The notes: a model not told the origin generated them from the sequence alone. A stretch of DNA of 23,470 nucleotides from an uncultured Oscillospiraceae bacterium (GCA_934615645.1 CAKTTR010000030.1:1-23470); one strand, 5' to 3'; positions 7,062 to 14,946 are shown, counted from the first letter of the stretch. Numbers and translations: made by a program.

Positions 7062-7093
7062 GAAATTGGCCTTCTAGGACGCTGGGCCGCCGG

Positions 7094-7939
7094 TTACCGG
7101 CGGCAGGTGTCCGCAGTTTCATCAAAGCGGACGCAGGGGGACGGCCCTTGGCCTTGCCCCGAGGGGAAGAAGGCCTCTGTGGGGAAGTCGATCTTGCCGA
7201 AGAGCTCGCAGGGGTCTTCGACGCAGCCGGGCTCGTCGCAGCAGGCCTTCTGCGGGATGCAGTAGCTGAGCTCCGGCAGCTGCAGCTGGGCGTCCCGCTC
7301 CAGGCGGATCGTGGAAAACTGTCCGATGGTCACCATCAGCCGTTTGCTCTCGCCGGTAAAGACCAGCTCAGAGTCAAAGCAGCTGGCGATGCAGCCGGGA
7401 ATATCGCCGGTCGAGGGCTCGCAGCGGCAGCAGTCGCAAAGCTCCACGACCTTGGCCGAGAGGACCATCGGGTCCAGCACTTCCACGACAGCCTGCGGCA
7501 CGTCCTCGGAAAGGAGTGTCTCTTTATCCAACTCACGCAGCCGGGTCTGGCTCGTAAATACCTTAGCGCAGCCGGTTCCGCCGTAAAGGATGACCCGCTT
7601 GCTGAAGACAGCCAGGCCGCACAGCGTCTCCGGCCGCGTCCCGCAGAGCATCGCGTCGCTGAGGACCCGGTAGAAGAAGGTGAGGTCCAGGCTGTAGCAC
7701 CCGCGTTTATAGGGCGCGGGCTCCACATCGATGTAAACATGCAGCAGCTCCACGCTGCGGACCTTGACGCCGGTGCAGCGCTCCAGCGCCTGCTGGGAGG
7801 ATTTTGTCAGATAGACTCGCAGATCTTCGATGCAGTCTTTGTCCAGACAGCTGTCCATGATCCGCTTGGTATGAATACACGCAGTCTCTTTGCCGGGGCA
7901 TGGGGTGCAGCCGGCTTGCGCAGAATTCTTCTCAACCAT
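7094..7939 (-). CDS. Uncharacterised cysteine-rich protein, possibly sporulation-related
   Basis: 281 residues with 23 Cys (8%). Cysteines cluster near the N-terminus (C..C, then DSCLDKDC ~30-36), in the middle (ELCDCCRCEP) and at the C-terminus (KACCDEPGC, DPC, SPC, DTC). Between them lie beta-rich stretches such as VRSVELLHVYIDVEPAPYK and YSLDLTFFYRVL. No signal peptide or membrane segment. I recall similar proteins with a DSC..KDC..DLRVY start in spore-forming Clostridia but cannot assign a function. The cysteine density would suit a disulfide-linked coat or exosporium layer, or metal binding (inference). AAGGAGG stands 8 bases before the ATG. It is divergent from the tagA-led operon and has its own terminator. 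A sigmaE-like promoter is possible upstream. Confidence 0.8.
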   Translation of the reverse strand: MVEKNSAQAGCTPCPGKETACIHTKRIMDSCLDKDCIEDLRVYLTKSSQQALERCTGVKVRSVELLHVYIDVEPAPYKRGCYSLDLTFFYRVLSDAMLCGTRPETLCGLAVFSKRVILYGGTGCAKVFTSQTRLRELDKETLLSEDVPQAVVEVLDPMVLSAKVVELCDCCRCEPSTGDIPGCIASCFDSELVFTGESKRLMVTIGQFSTIRLERDAQLQLPELSYCIPQKACCDEPGCVEDPCELFGKIDFPTEAFFPSGQGQGPSPCVRFDETADTCRR

Positions 7940-7985
7940 TTCGTGGCCTCCTTAATTTTCTTAAAGCTTAAGCCGCTTTCACCCT

Positions 7986-8012
7986 ATTTTATGCCGCAGA
8001 GCGGGGAATGTG
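7986..8012 (-). promoter_or_regulatory. Possible sigmaE-type sporulation promoter
   Basis: On the minus strand CATAAAAT (7993-7986) resembles the sigmaE -10 consensus CATACAnT. A CACATTC segment (8012-8006) stands upstream, with about 13 bases between, as a poor -35 candidate. There is no convincing sigmaA pair for this gene. Weak evidence. Confidence 0.25.
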
Positions 8013-8025
8013 AAACGTCCCGCAG

Positions 8026-8054
8026 TGGACAAACGGGGAAATCTGTGGTAAAAT
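8026..8054 (+). promoter_or_regulatory. SigmaA promoter of the tagA-tmk-mltG-trhP operon
   Basis: TGGACA (8026-8031), 17-base spacer, TAAAAT (8049-8054) with a TGG extended -10. Expected start is near 8061, about 30 bases before the first gene. It lies back to back with the possible promoter of the leftward cysteine-rich gene. Confidence 0.75.
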
Positions 8055-8091
8055 TTCCGCAAGACTATCTGATAGATTGCGGGGTACGGCT

Positions 8092-8829
8092 GTGAAAGTA
8101 GATGTAATGGGCGTGCAGTTTGATAATGTGACGATGCAGCAGGCGCTGGAGACGGCGCAGGCGCTCCTGGAGCGCCCCGGGGCGGATTACTGCGTGACGC
8201 CCAATGCGGAGATCGTCTATGAGGCGATGCATGACGCGGCCTTTGCCCAGCTCATCAATGGAGCGGCGCTGGTCCTACCGGATGGCGCGGGCGTCGTCAA
8301 GGCGGCCAGAATTTTGGGCACGCCCCTGCAGCAGAAAGTCGCGGGCATTGATTTTGCTGCGGCGCTGTTGGAGCTCCTCGCGGCCCAGGGCAAGCGGCTG
8401 TATCTGCTGGGTAGTAAGCCCGGCGTGGCGGAGGAAGCGGCGCGTAAGATGCAGGCGGCGCACCCGCAGCTGCAGATCTGCGGCACGGCGGATGGCTATT
8501 TTAAGCCGGAGGAGGAAGACGCCGTCGTGGAAAAGATCAACGCGTCGGCGGCGGATGTGCTGTTTGTCTGCCTGGGCGCGCCGAAGCAGGAGCGCTTTAT
8601 GCAGCGCCATCAGGCGCAGCTGCAGGTCTCGTTTATGATCGGCCTGGGCGGCAGTCTGGATGGCTTTGCCGGAAACGTCCGCCGGGCGCCGGACTGGATG
8701 ATCCGGCTGCAGCTGGAGTGGCTCTACCGGCTCTGTAAGGAGCCGAAGCGGCTGGGGCGGATGATGCGCCTGCCGAAGTTTTTGCTGGCGGTGTACCGCC
8801 GCCGTTTGTCTGGAGGCAGCCATGGGTAA
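8092..8829 (+). CDS. tagA: WecG/TagA/CpsF family glycosyltransferase (ManNAc transferase type)
   Basis: 245 residues, GT26 family. Known members add ManNAc (or ManNAcA/Glc) to undecaprenyl-PP-GlcNAc, the first committed step of wall teichoic acid or secondary cell-wall polymer linkage synthesis, on the inner membrane face. Seen here: TPNAE with Thr36, LPDGAGVV with catalytic-type Asp64, CLGAPKQE (~161-168), GGSLDGFAG, and the C-terminal RAPDWM...LEWLYRLCKEPKR membrane-binding appendage. GTG 8092 is chosen: GGGG lies 7 bases upstream and the mature domain starts at once. A TTG at 8077 in the same frame has no ribosome site. It is first in the operon and overlaps the next gene by 8 bases. A CsaB-type enzyme later in the window suggests a pyruvylated ManNAc polymer. 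The precise sugar is inferred from the family. Confidence 0.9.
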   Translation: MKVDVMGVQFDNVTMQQALETAQALLERPGADYCVTPNAEIVYEAMHDAAFAQLINGAALVLPDGAGVVKAARILGTPLQQKVAGIDFAAALLELLAAQGKRLYLLGSKPGVAEEAARKMQAAHPQLQICGTADGYFKPEEEDAVVEKINASAADVLFVCLGAPKQERFMQRHQAQLQVSFMIGLGGSLDGFAGNVRRAPDWMIRLQLEWLYRLCKEPKRLGRMMRLPKFLLAVYRRRLSGGSHG

Positions 8830-9490
8830 ACTGATCGTATTTGAGGGGACGGACGGGTCTGGAAAATCCACCCAGTTCTCCCTTTTGACCAAGCGCCTGG
8901 AGGCGCAGGGGCAGCCGTTTTTCCGTCTGGTCTTTCCCCAGTACCAGGAGGAATCCTCGGCGCTGATCCGGATGTACCTGGCCGGGGAATTTGGCGACCG
9001 GCCCGGCGATGTCAACGCCTACGCCGCCTCGACGTTTTACGCGGTGGACCGCTTCGCGTCCTACCGCAAGGTCTGGAAGCCCGTTTACGAAGCGGGGACA
9101 CCGATCCTATCCGACCGGTACACGACGTCCAACGCCGTGCACCAGGGCGCGAAGCTGGAGCCCCCGGCGCGGGAGGCGTTTTTCCAGTGGCTCTATGAGA
9201 TGGAATACGACCGGATGGAGCTGCCCCGGCCGGACCTGGTGATCTATCTGGATATGCCCACGGAGGTGACACGTCAGCTGATGCGAAAGCGGGAGCGGGA
9301 GACGAGCACCACGGCGGATATCCATGAAAAGGATTTTGCCTATCTGGCCCTTTGCCGCCAGACGGGGCTGGAGGCCGCTAACTACTATGGCTGGCGGGTC
9401 ATCTCCTGCGCCCGGGACGGCGCGCCCCGCCCGATCAAAGAAATTCACGAGGAAATTTTTGCATTGGTACAGAACTGTTTGGAGGCATAG
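8822..9490 (+). CDS. tmk: Thymidylate kinase
   Basis: 222 residues. Phosphorylates dTMP to dTDP with ATP in the cytoplasm. P-loop EGTDGSGKST at 8-17, a phosphate/base-binding SDRYTTSN motif near residue 97, DLVIYLDMP (~138-146), and a lid region KRERETSTTADIHEKD. The DIHEKD ending is what I associate with clostridial Tmk. ATG 8822 lies inside the end of the tagA-like gene, with GGAGGC just ahead, so the two are translationally coupled. It could be the main or a second Tmk of the genome; that cannot be told here. All motifs for activity look intact. Confidence 0.92.
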   Translation: MGKLIVFEGTDGSGKSTQFSLLTKRLEAQGQPFFRLVFPQYQEESSALIRMYLAGEFGDRPGDVNAYAASTFYAVDRFASYRKVWKPVYEAGTPILSDRYTTSNAVHQGAKLEPPAREAFFQWLYEMEYDRMELPRPDLVIYLDMPTEVTRQLMRKRERETSTTADIHEKDFAYLALCRQTGLEAANYYGWRVISCARDGAPRPIKEIHEEIFALVQNCLEA

Positions 9491-9491
9491 C

Positions 9492-10055
9492 ATGGTCGCA
9501 ATCTTATTAGGAGATGGGTTTGAGGAAATGGAGGCCCTGTGCCCCTGTGACTGCCTGCGCCGGGCTGGCGTGGAGGTCAAGCTGGCGGCCGTCGGCGCGG
9601 CGCTGCAGGTGACCGGTGCCCATGGCATCACCGTCACGGCGGATTGCCTGGTGGAGGCGCTGCCGGAGCAGCTGGAGCTGCTGATCCTGCCTGGCGGGAT
9701 GGGCGGCGTGGCGGCGATCTCCGGAAGCCCCGCGGCGCTGGCCTGCATCGACCGGCAGCACCGGGCGGGGGAGTGGCTTGCCGCCATCTGCGCCGCGCCG
9801 ACGGTCCTTGCGGCCCGGCATGTGACAGATGGCCGCCGGGCGACCTGTTACCCGGGCATGGAACCTGAGATGGGTGAGGCCCGGATGGACCCGGACGCGC
9901 CGGTCGTGCGCGACGGCAAGCTCATCACCTCGACCGCCGCGGGGACGGCAATGGAATTTTCACTGGCGCTTGTAGAAGCGCTGCGCGGCCCGCAGGCCGC
10001 GGACGCGCTGCGGGAGAGCCTGGTCTACCGGCGCCGCGGCGAGCAAAAGGAGTGA
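9492..10055 (+). CDS. DJ-1/PfpI (ThiJ/YajL) family protein
   Basis: 187 residues, typical for the DJ-1 clade. The conserved acid is Glu14 in GFEEMEA, equal to Glu18 of human DJ-1, and the nucleophile-elbow cysteine is Cys100 in AICAAP, equal to Cys106. LILPGGMGG precedes it. Family members act as oxidative-stress sensors or as glyoxalase/deglycase-like enzymes; which applies here cannot be said. The start ATG 9492 has GGAGG 6 bases upstream, overlapping the end of tmk, and lies one base after the tmk stop. The ribosome site of mltG is built into its last codons. Confidence 0.9.
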   Translation: MVAILLGDGFEEMEALCPCDCLRRAGVEVKLAAVGAALQVTGAHGITVTADCLVEALPEQLELLILPGGMGGVAAISGSPAALACIDRQHRAGEWLAAICAAPTVLAARHVTDGRRATCYPGMEPEMGEARMDPDAPVVRDGKLITSTAAGTAMEFSLALVEALRGPQAADALRESLVYRRRGEQKE

Positions 10056-10059
10056 CAAC

Positions 10060-11463
10060 ATGGCAGACGAAAAGCAGCGCGACGAACAGCAGAGCAGCCA
10101 GCAAGAGGGTCAGATGGACCAGCAGGAGCTGGATGCGTTGGTGGACGCCTATGCGCAAAAATACGGCAGCGATGTCGACCGGATGCTCCAGGACCTGCGC
10201 CAGGAGCTGGACAGCGACGAGCCGGACTACCCCCAGAGCACCCCGGAGACGGTCCAGCCCACGGAATTCCGCGACCAGGAATATCTGGATACCTTCGGCG
10301 ATAACCTGCCCTCCGGCTTTGTCGCCGACGGCGCAGCGGACGAGACGCCGGACGATGACGCGATGGACAACATTCTGGAGGAGGAAGCCGAGGAACTGCA
10401 GATCCGGCGGCCCCGCCGCGCAAAGCGCGCCCGCAAGCCCAAAAAGCGCCGCAGCGCTGTGGTCGTGGCATTCAGCACAGTGATCTATATCGGGCTGCTG
10501 GCCAAATTTGCGTGGCTCTGCGCCGACGATGTCCTGGCTCTGACAAAGCCGGACGAGGTGGCGACGGTCACCATCGGGGAGAACGCGACGCTGGGGGAGA
10601 TCACCGACGCGCTGCATGACGCGGACCTCATCAATTACCCCTGGCTTTTTAAAATTTACGGCAACTATGCCCATGTGGCCGACCGGGTCAAGCCGGGGAC
10701 GTATGAATTGAACCGCCTGTATGACTATCACGCCATCGTCAACGGCCTTAGCTCCGGCGAGGCGCGGGAGACGGTCAAGGTCACGCTCATCGAGGGCTAC
10801 AGCTGCAAGCAGATCTTCCAGCTTTTGGCGGACGCCGGCGTCTGCACGGTGGAGCAGCTGGAGCAGGCCGCAGGCAGCGGCGATTTCTCCGATTACTGGT
10901 TCGCGTCCGACCTGCCGAAGGACGGCGCAAACCGGCTTGAGGGCTATCTCTACCCGGATACCTACGAATTCTACACCCAGGCCGACGCCCAGGTGGTCCT
11001 TCGGAAGATCCTGGATAACTTCGACGCGAAGATCGACGAGACCCTCCGGGCCCAGGTGGAGCAGTCCGGCCACAGCCTGCATGAGATCATCACCGTGGCG
11101 TCTCTCATTGAAGAAGAGGCGGCCTCGGAGGGCGAGCGGGCAGATATCGCCTCGGTCATCTATAACCGCCTGGCGAGCCAGGAGCTGCCGTACCTGCAGC
11201 TGGACTCGACGGTCTACTACGCGGCGGATCTGATGGGCGAGAGCTTTGATACAAACCTTGACAATCCCTATAACACCTACCGTTACGAGGGCCTGCCCCC
11301 CGGACCCATCGACAACCCGGGCATGAATTCCATCCGGGCTGCCCTGGCCCCCAATGAGACGGACTATTACTACTTCGCTTACGGCACCGACGGCGTCAGC
11401 CACTTCTACCGTGACTTTGATAGCTTCTCGGCCTTCCTGAACAGCGACGAATACGCGGGGTAA
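10060..11463 (+). CDS. mltG: Endolytic murein transglycosylase MltG
   Basis: 467 residues. A long acidic, Gln-rich cytoplasmic N-terminus (1-~115) is followed by a strongly basic stretch (RRPRRAKRARKPKKRR), one membrane helix (~134-157), then the extracytoplasmic YceG domain. A LysM-like part spans ~170-230 (VTIGENATLGEITDALHDADL). The catalytic region has ASLIEEEA with Glu351 as the likely acid, followed by ERADIASVIYNRL, LQLDSTVYYA and the EGLPPGPIDNPG motif. MltG cleaves nascent glycan strands and helps set their length with class A PBPs and the elongasome. AAGGAG lies 7 bases ahead of the ATG. The following U32 gene starts 3 bases after the stop; mltG and U32 genes are also close in Bacillus subtilis (yrrL...yrrN-yrrO). 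Confidence 0.95.
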   Translation: MADEKQRDEQQSSQQEGQMDQQELDALVDAYAQKYGSDVDRMLQDLRQELDSDEPDYPQSTPETVQPTEFRDQEYLDTFGDNLPSGFVADGAADETPDDDAMDNILEEEAEELQIRRPRRAKRARKPKKRRSAVVVAFSTVIYIGLLAKFAWLCADDVLALTKPDEVATVTIGENATLGEITDALHDADLINYPWLFKIYGNYAHVADRVKPGTYELNRLYDYHAIVNGLSSGEARETVKVTLIEGYSCKQIFQLLADAGVCTVEQLEQAAGSGDFSDYWFASDLPKDGANRLEGYLYPDTYEFYTQADAQVVLRKILDNFDAKIDETLRAQVEQSGHSLHEIITVASLIEEEAASEGERADIASVIYNRLASQELPYLQLDSTVYYAADLMGESFDTNLDNPYNTYRYEGLPPGPIDNPGMNSIRAALAPNETDYYYFAYGTDGVSHFYRDFDSFSAFLNSDEYAG

Positions 11464-11466
11464 GGC

Positions 11467-12687
11467 ATGAGAAGAAAACCGGAAATTCTAGCCCCGGCAG
11501 GGGATATGGAGCGGCTGTATATGGCCGTCGATTACGGCGCGGATGCGGTCTATCTGGCGGGCACCAGCTTTGGGATGCGCTCCTTTGCGGGGAATTTCTC
11601 CCCGGAGGAGCTGCCCCAGGCTGTGGCCTACTGCCACGACCGCGGTGTGAAGGTCCATGTCACGGTCAATACCATGCCCCGCAACGCGGAGGCGGCCCGC
11701 CTGCCGGATTATCTCCAGCAGCTGGATGCGGCTGGGGTCGATGCGCTGATCCTGGCGGACCTCGGCGCGTTTATGCAAGCCGGGCGCTATGCGCCCCATT
11801 GCCAGCGCCATGTCTCGACCCAGTGCTCCATCGCCAATTACGAAGCGGCCCGGGCGTGGTATGACCTGGGCGCGCAGCGGGTCGTCCTGGCCAGAGAGCT
11901 GAGCCTGGCGGAGATCCGCGAGATCCGGGCCAAAACGCCGCCGGAGCTGGAGCTGGAGACCTTTGCCCACGGCGCGATGTGTGTCTCCTACTCCGGGCGC
12001 TGCCTGCTCTCCAATTATATGACAGGGCGGGATTCCAACCGGGGCGCCTGCGCCCAGCCCTGCCGCTACCAATACGCCCTGATGGAGGAAAAGCGCCCCG
12101 GTGAATACTTCCCCATTGAAGAGGACGAAAAGGGGACCTATATCCTCAACAGCCGGGACATGTGCATGATCGACCATCTGGACGATGTGATGGATGCCGG
12201 GATCGATTGCATCAAGCTGGAGGGACGGGCAAAATCCGCCTATTATGCCGCTTTGGTGACGGCGGCCTATCGCCATGTTCTCGACGATGTCGCCGCCGGC
12301 CGGCCCATCGACCAGCGCTGGCGCGACGAGGTGGAGAAGATCTCCCACCGGCACTATTCCACTGGCTTTTATTACGGCGCGCCGGGGCAGTACACGGAAA
12401 ACTCCCGGTATATCCGGGAATACCAGGTCTGCGCCATCGTGCTAAGCTGCGATGCGGCAGGCTATGCGACCTGCTCGCTGCGCAATAAATTCACTGCCGG
12501 CGATACGCTGGAGCTCGTCGGCCCGGACCTGGCCGCGTTTTCCTTCCAGGCCCCGGAGATGACGGACGCCGCCGGCGCGCCCCTGCTGCAGCCTCGGCAT
12601 CCGCAGATGGTCTTCCAAATCCAGCTGCCCCGCCCCGTGCCGCCCCGCTCCATGCTGCGGCGCCAGGTGGACCTGTCGGCAAAATAA
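11467..12687 (+). CDS. trhP: U32 family protein, TrhP-like tRNA uridine-34 hydroxylase
   Basis: 406 residues. N-terminal TIM-barrel-like domain beginning ILAPAGDMERLYMAVDYGADAVY, then the U32 signature FAHGAMCVSYSGRC and conserved cysteines 172, 179, 195 and 199 (CxxxxxxC, 15 residues, CxxxC), expected to bind a Fe-S cluster. A C-terminal beta domain follows. Older annotation calls the family collagenase/peptidase U32; current knowledge ties the TrhP (YegQ/YrrO) branch to prephenate-dependent 5-hydroxylation of tRNA U34, the first step toward cmo5U or mo5U. The length suits TrhP better than the ~650-residue RlhA. It is last in the operon and followed by a terminator. Substrate assignment is by family and context. 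Confidence 0.85.
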   Translation: MRRKPEILAPAGDMERLYMAVDYGADAVYLAGTSFGMRSFAGNFSPEELPQAVAYCHDRGVKVHVTVNTMPRNAEAARLPDYLQQLDAAGVDALILADLGAFMQAGRYAPHCQRHVSTQCSIANYEAARAWYDLGAQRVVLARELSLAEIREIRAKTPPELELETFAHGAMCVSYSGRCLLSNYMTGRDSNRGACAQPCRYQYALMEEKRPGEYFPIEEDEKGTYILNSRDMCMIDHLDDVMDAGIDCIKLEGRAKSAYYAALVTAAYRHVLDDVAAGRPIDQRWRDEVEKISHRHYSTGFYYGAPGQYTENSRYIREYQVCAIVLSCDAAGYATCSLRNKFTAGDTLELVGPDLAAFSFQAPEMTDAAGAPLLQPRHPQMVFQIQLPRPVPPRSMLRRQVDLSAK

Positions 12688-12732
12688 TTTTTGACAAGCT
12701 TCCAAGCCCGGCCCCTGTTTGGAGCCGGGCTT
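12688..12732 (+). repeat. Direct repeat, left copy (TTTTTGACAAGC plus hairpin)
   Basis: It starts directly after the U32 stop codon: TTTTTGACAAGC, a 7-base variable part, then CCGGCCCCTGTTTGG and GCCGGGCTT. The same order recurs at 12841-12886, 153 bases on. Confidence 0.8.
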
Positions 12733-12742
12733 ATTAGTTTGT
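12704..12742 (+). terminator. Terminator of the tagA-trhP operon
   Basis: AAGCCCGGC (12704-12712) pairs with GCCGGGCTT (12724-12732), followed by ATTAGTTTGTT. The stem is strong and the T-tract is interrupted. It lies 17 bases past the last stop codon. Confidence 0.75.
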
Positions 12743-12743
12743 T

Positions 12744-12853
12744 AAAAAAGCCTCGCAGAGTTTGCGCCGCGCACGGCGCAATTCCCCTCAAACGTGAGCC
12801 CAGCGCAGCGGGTCGTGTTTGAGCGCTTGTCAAAAATACTTTTTTGACAAGCG
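12744..12853 (+). repeat. Structured intergenic repeat, member 2, with three successive hairpins
   Basis: The 23-base core (12744-12766) matches 4720-4742 at 21 positions. Three hairpins follow: an 8-pair stem 12762-12769/12774-12781 with loop CGCA; a 14-pair stem 12787-12801/12810-12823 with one bulge, two G-U pairs and an 8-base loop; and a 13-pair stem 12824-12836/12841-12853 with loop TACT. The 279-base gap 12688-12966 holds only these, two copies of a direct repeat and the next promoter; no gene seen. Confidence 0.65.
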
Positions 12854-12886
12854 TTAAGGTCCGGCCCCTGTTTGGGGGCCGGGCTT
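12841..12886 (+). repeat. Direct repeat, right copy with second hairpin
   Basis: TTTTTGACAAGC then a hairpin 12859-12868/12875-12884 (GTCCGGCCCC with GGGGCCGGGC, one G-U pair). It repeats the left copy at 12688-12732 with the central CCGGCCCCTGTTTGG unchanged. The right arm runs straight into the -35 box of the topoisomerase operon, so it could insulate that promoter from upstream transcription. Confidence 0.75.
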
Positions 12887-12913
12887 GACTCTATTTGGAA
12901 AAATGGGTATAAT
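12885..12913 (+). promoter_or_regulatory. SigmaA promoter of the topoisomerase operon
   Basis: TTGACT (12885-12890), 17-base spacer, TATAAT (12908-12913). Start expected near 12920, giving a leader of about 47 bases. Confidence 0.88.
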
Positions 12914-12966
12914 ATTCTTAATAATGGGAAAATAGCGAGTATTTCTGCAAAAATGTGAGGAAAACT

Positions 12967-14946
12967 ATGGCAAAAAAGAAATCCTATGGCAATGAGAGCA
13001 TTACCGCCCTGAAGGGGGCGGAGCGGGTGCGGCGGCGGCCTGGTGTCATCTTCGGCTCCGATGGGCTCGACGGCTGCCAGCATGCTGTCTTTGAGATCCT
13101 CTCCAACGCCATCGACGAAGCGCGGGAGGGCTACGGCAATCTCATCGTCGTGACAAGATTTGAAGACCGCTCCATCGAGATCGAAGACTTTGGCCGGGGC
13201 TGCCCGGTGGACTGGAACGAGGCCGAGCAGCGCTACAACTGGGAGCTGGTCTTCTGCGAAATGTACGCCGGCGGCAAATATCAGAACGACGTGGGCGATA
13301 ACTACGAATACTCCCTGGGCCTGAACGGCCTGGGTACCTGCGCGACCCAGTACAGCGCCGAGTATTTTGACGCGGTCATCCGCCGCGACGGCTTTAAATA
13401 CACGCTTCATTTTGAAAAAGGCGAGCTGGTCGGCAAAATGAAAAAGGAACCGGCGGACCGGAAAAAGACCGGCTCCTGCTTCCACTGGCGGCCGGACTTG
13501 GAGGTCTTTTCCGATATCGCCATCCCCGTTGAGTACTACCGGGAGACGCTCAAGCGCCAGGCCATCGCCAACCAGGGCATCACGTTCCGCTTCCGCAACC
13601 AGACAGGCAGCGGCTTCGAGACGACGGATTATTACTACGAAAACGGCATCCAGGATTACCTCAATGAACTCACCGAGGGCAAATCCTTCACGATGCCCCA
13701 GTACTGGCAGGCCGAGCGCAAGGGCCGCGACCGGGCGGATAAGCCGGAGTACAAGCTACGCATCACGGCGGCGCTGTGCTTTTCCAGGACGGTCAGCCGG
13801 GTGGAGTATTACCATAACTCCTCGTGGCTGGAATACGGCGGCGCGCCGGATAAGGCTGTCAAGAGCGCCTTTGTCTATGCTATCGACGCCTATCTCAAGC
13901 AGAACAACAAATACAACAAATCCGAGAGCAAGGTGACCTGGCCGGATATCGCTGATTGCCTTGTGCTTGTGACGAACTGCTTCTCCACCCAGGCGTCCTA
14001 TGAGAACCAGACGAAAAAGGCCGTCACGAATAAGTTTATCCAGGAGGCCATGAACACGTTCTTCCGGGAGCAGCTGCATGTCTATTTCCTGGAAAACAGC
14101 GGCGAGGCCCAGAAGATCGCCGACCAGGTGCTGGTCAATAAGCGGGCCAGAGAGTCGGCGGAGAAGGCGAAGATCTCCGTCAAAAAGAAGCTCTCCGGCA
14201 GCATTGATATTGCAAACCGGGTGCAGAAATTCGTCGACTGCCGCAGCCGGGATACGGACAAGCGGGAGATCTATATCGTCGAGGGCGATTCCGCTTTGGG
14301 CTCGGTCAAGCTCTCCCGGGATGCGGAATTTCAGGGCATCATGCCCGTCCGGGGCAAGATCCTCAACTGCCTTAAGGCGGATTATGGCCGCATTTTTAAA
14401 TCGGAGATCATCACAGATCTGATGAAGGTCCTGGGCTGCGGCGTCGAAGTCGAGGGGAAGAAAACGAAGGACCTGGCCTCCTTTGACCTTTCCAATCTGC
14501 GCTGGAACAAGGTCATTATCTGTACCGATGCCGATGTGGATGGCTTCCAGATCCGAACGCTGATTTTGACGATGATCTGGCGGCTCTGCCCGACGCTGAT
14601 CCAGGCGGGCTATGTGTATATCGCCGAGTCGCCGCTGTTTGAGATCACCTGCAAGGACAAGACCTGGTTTGCCTATAATGAGCAGGAGAAGGTCGAGATC
14701 CTCAAAAAGCTGGAGGGCAAAAAGTACCAGCTGCAGCGCTCCAAGGGCCTGGGCGAGAACGACCCGGAGATGATGTGGATGACGACGATGAACCCGGCGA
14801 CCCGCCGCCTCATCAAGGTCATGCCCGAGGACGCCGCCCGGACAGGCGAATACTTCGACCTGCTGCTGGGGGATAACCTGGCAGGGCGCAAAGAGCATAT
14901 CGCGGAAAACGGCTACAAGTTCCTGGAACTGGCCGATCTATCATAA
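12967..14946 (+). CDS. Type II topoisomerase B subunit (GyrB/ParE-like, divergent)
   Basis: 659 residues. GHKL ATPase domain: Glu43, Asn47 and Asp50 in EILSNAIDEA, EDFGRGCPVD where most relatives have DNGRGIPV, and the GLNGLG lid motif where most have GLHGVG. A transducer region lies around 215-420. TOPRIM: Glu439 in EGDSALGS (usually EGDSAGGS), Asp521/Asp523 in DADVDG, and RSKGLGE near the C-terminus. All metal-binding and ATPase residues are present, so it should be active with the A subunit downstream, cutting and passing DNA duplexes. Variant motifs set it apart from standard GyrB/ParE. ATG 12967 has GAGG 6 bases upstream; a GTG at 12955 overlaps that ribosome site. The A-subunit gene starts 9 bases after the stop, its AAGGAG overlapping the stop. 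Confidence 0.92.
   Translation: MAKKKSYGNESITALKGAERVRRRPGVIFGSDGLDGCQHAVFEILSNAIDEAREGYGNLIVVTRFEDRSIEIEDFGRGCPVDWNEAEQRYNWELVFCEMYAGGKYQNDVGDNYEYSLGLNGLGTCATQYSAEYFDAVIRRDGFKYTLHFEKGELVGKMKKEPADRKKTGSCFHWRPDLEVFSDIAIPVEYYRETLKRQAIANQGITFRFRNQTGSGFETTDYYYENGIQDYLNELTEGKSFTMPQYWQAERKGRDRADKPEYKLRITAALCFSRTVSRVEYYHNSSWLEYGGAPDKAVKSAFVYAIDAYLKQNNKYNKSESKVTWPDIADCLVLVTNCFSTQASYENQTKKAVTNKFIQEAMNTFFREQLHVYFLENSGEAQKIADQVLVNKRARESAEKAKISVKKKLSGSIDIANRVQKFVDCRSRDTDKREIYIVEGDSALGSVKLSRDAEFQGIMPVRGKILNCLKADYGRIFKSEIITDLMKVLGCGVEVEGKKTKDLASFDLSNLRWNKVIICTDADVDGFQIRTLILTMIWRLCPTLIQAGYVYIAESPLFEITCKDKTWFAYNEQEKVEILKKLEGKKYQLQRSKGLGENDPEMMWMTTMNPATRRLIKVMPEDAARTGEYFDLLLGDNLAGRKEHIAENGYKFLELADLS

Noticed and set aside
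7148..8095. Open frame on the plus strand opposite the cysteine-rich gene
   Set aside because: The minus-strand gene has a clear AAGGAGG, terminator and family-like composition; the plus frame has none and overlaps the promoter of the tagA-like gene.
9925..11403. Long open frame on the minus strand opposite mltG (492 codons), with similar ones opposite the topoisomerase B gene (13756-14898) and the csaB fusion (20433-21971)
   Set aside because: They are by-products of GC-rich codon use in the real genes. The predicted proteins are Arg/Pro/His/Gln-rich, match no family, and lack ribosome sites.
12688..12886. CRISPR-like or integron attC array
   Set aside because: Only two copies of the direct repeat, the intervening sequence is itself structured, and no cas or integrase gene is near.
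12955..12966. GTG start for the topoisomerase B subunit
   Set aside because: It lies in the GAGG ribosome site of ATG 12967 and adds four residues not expected for the family.
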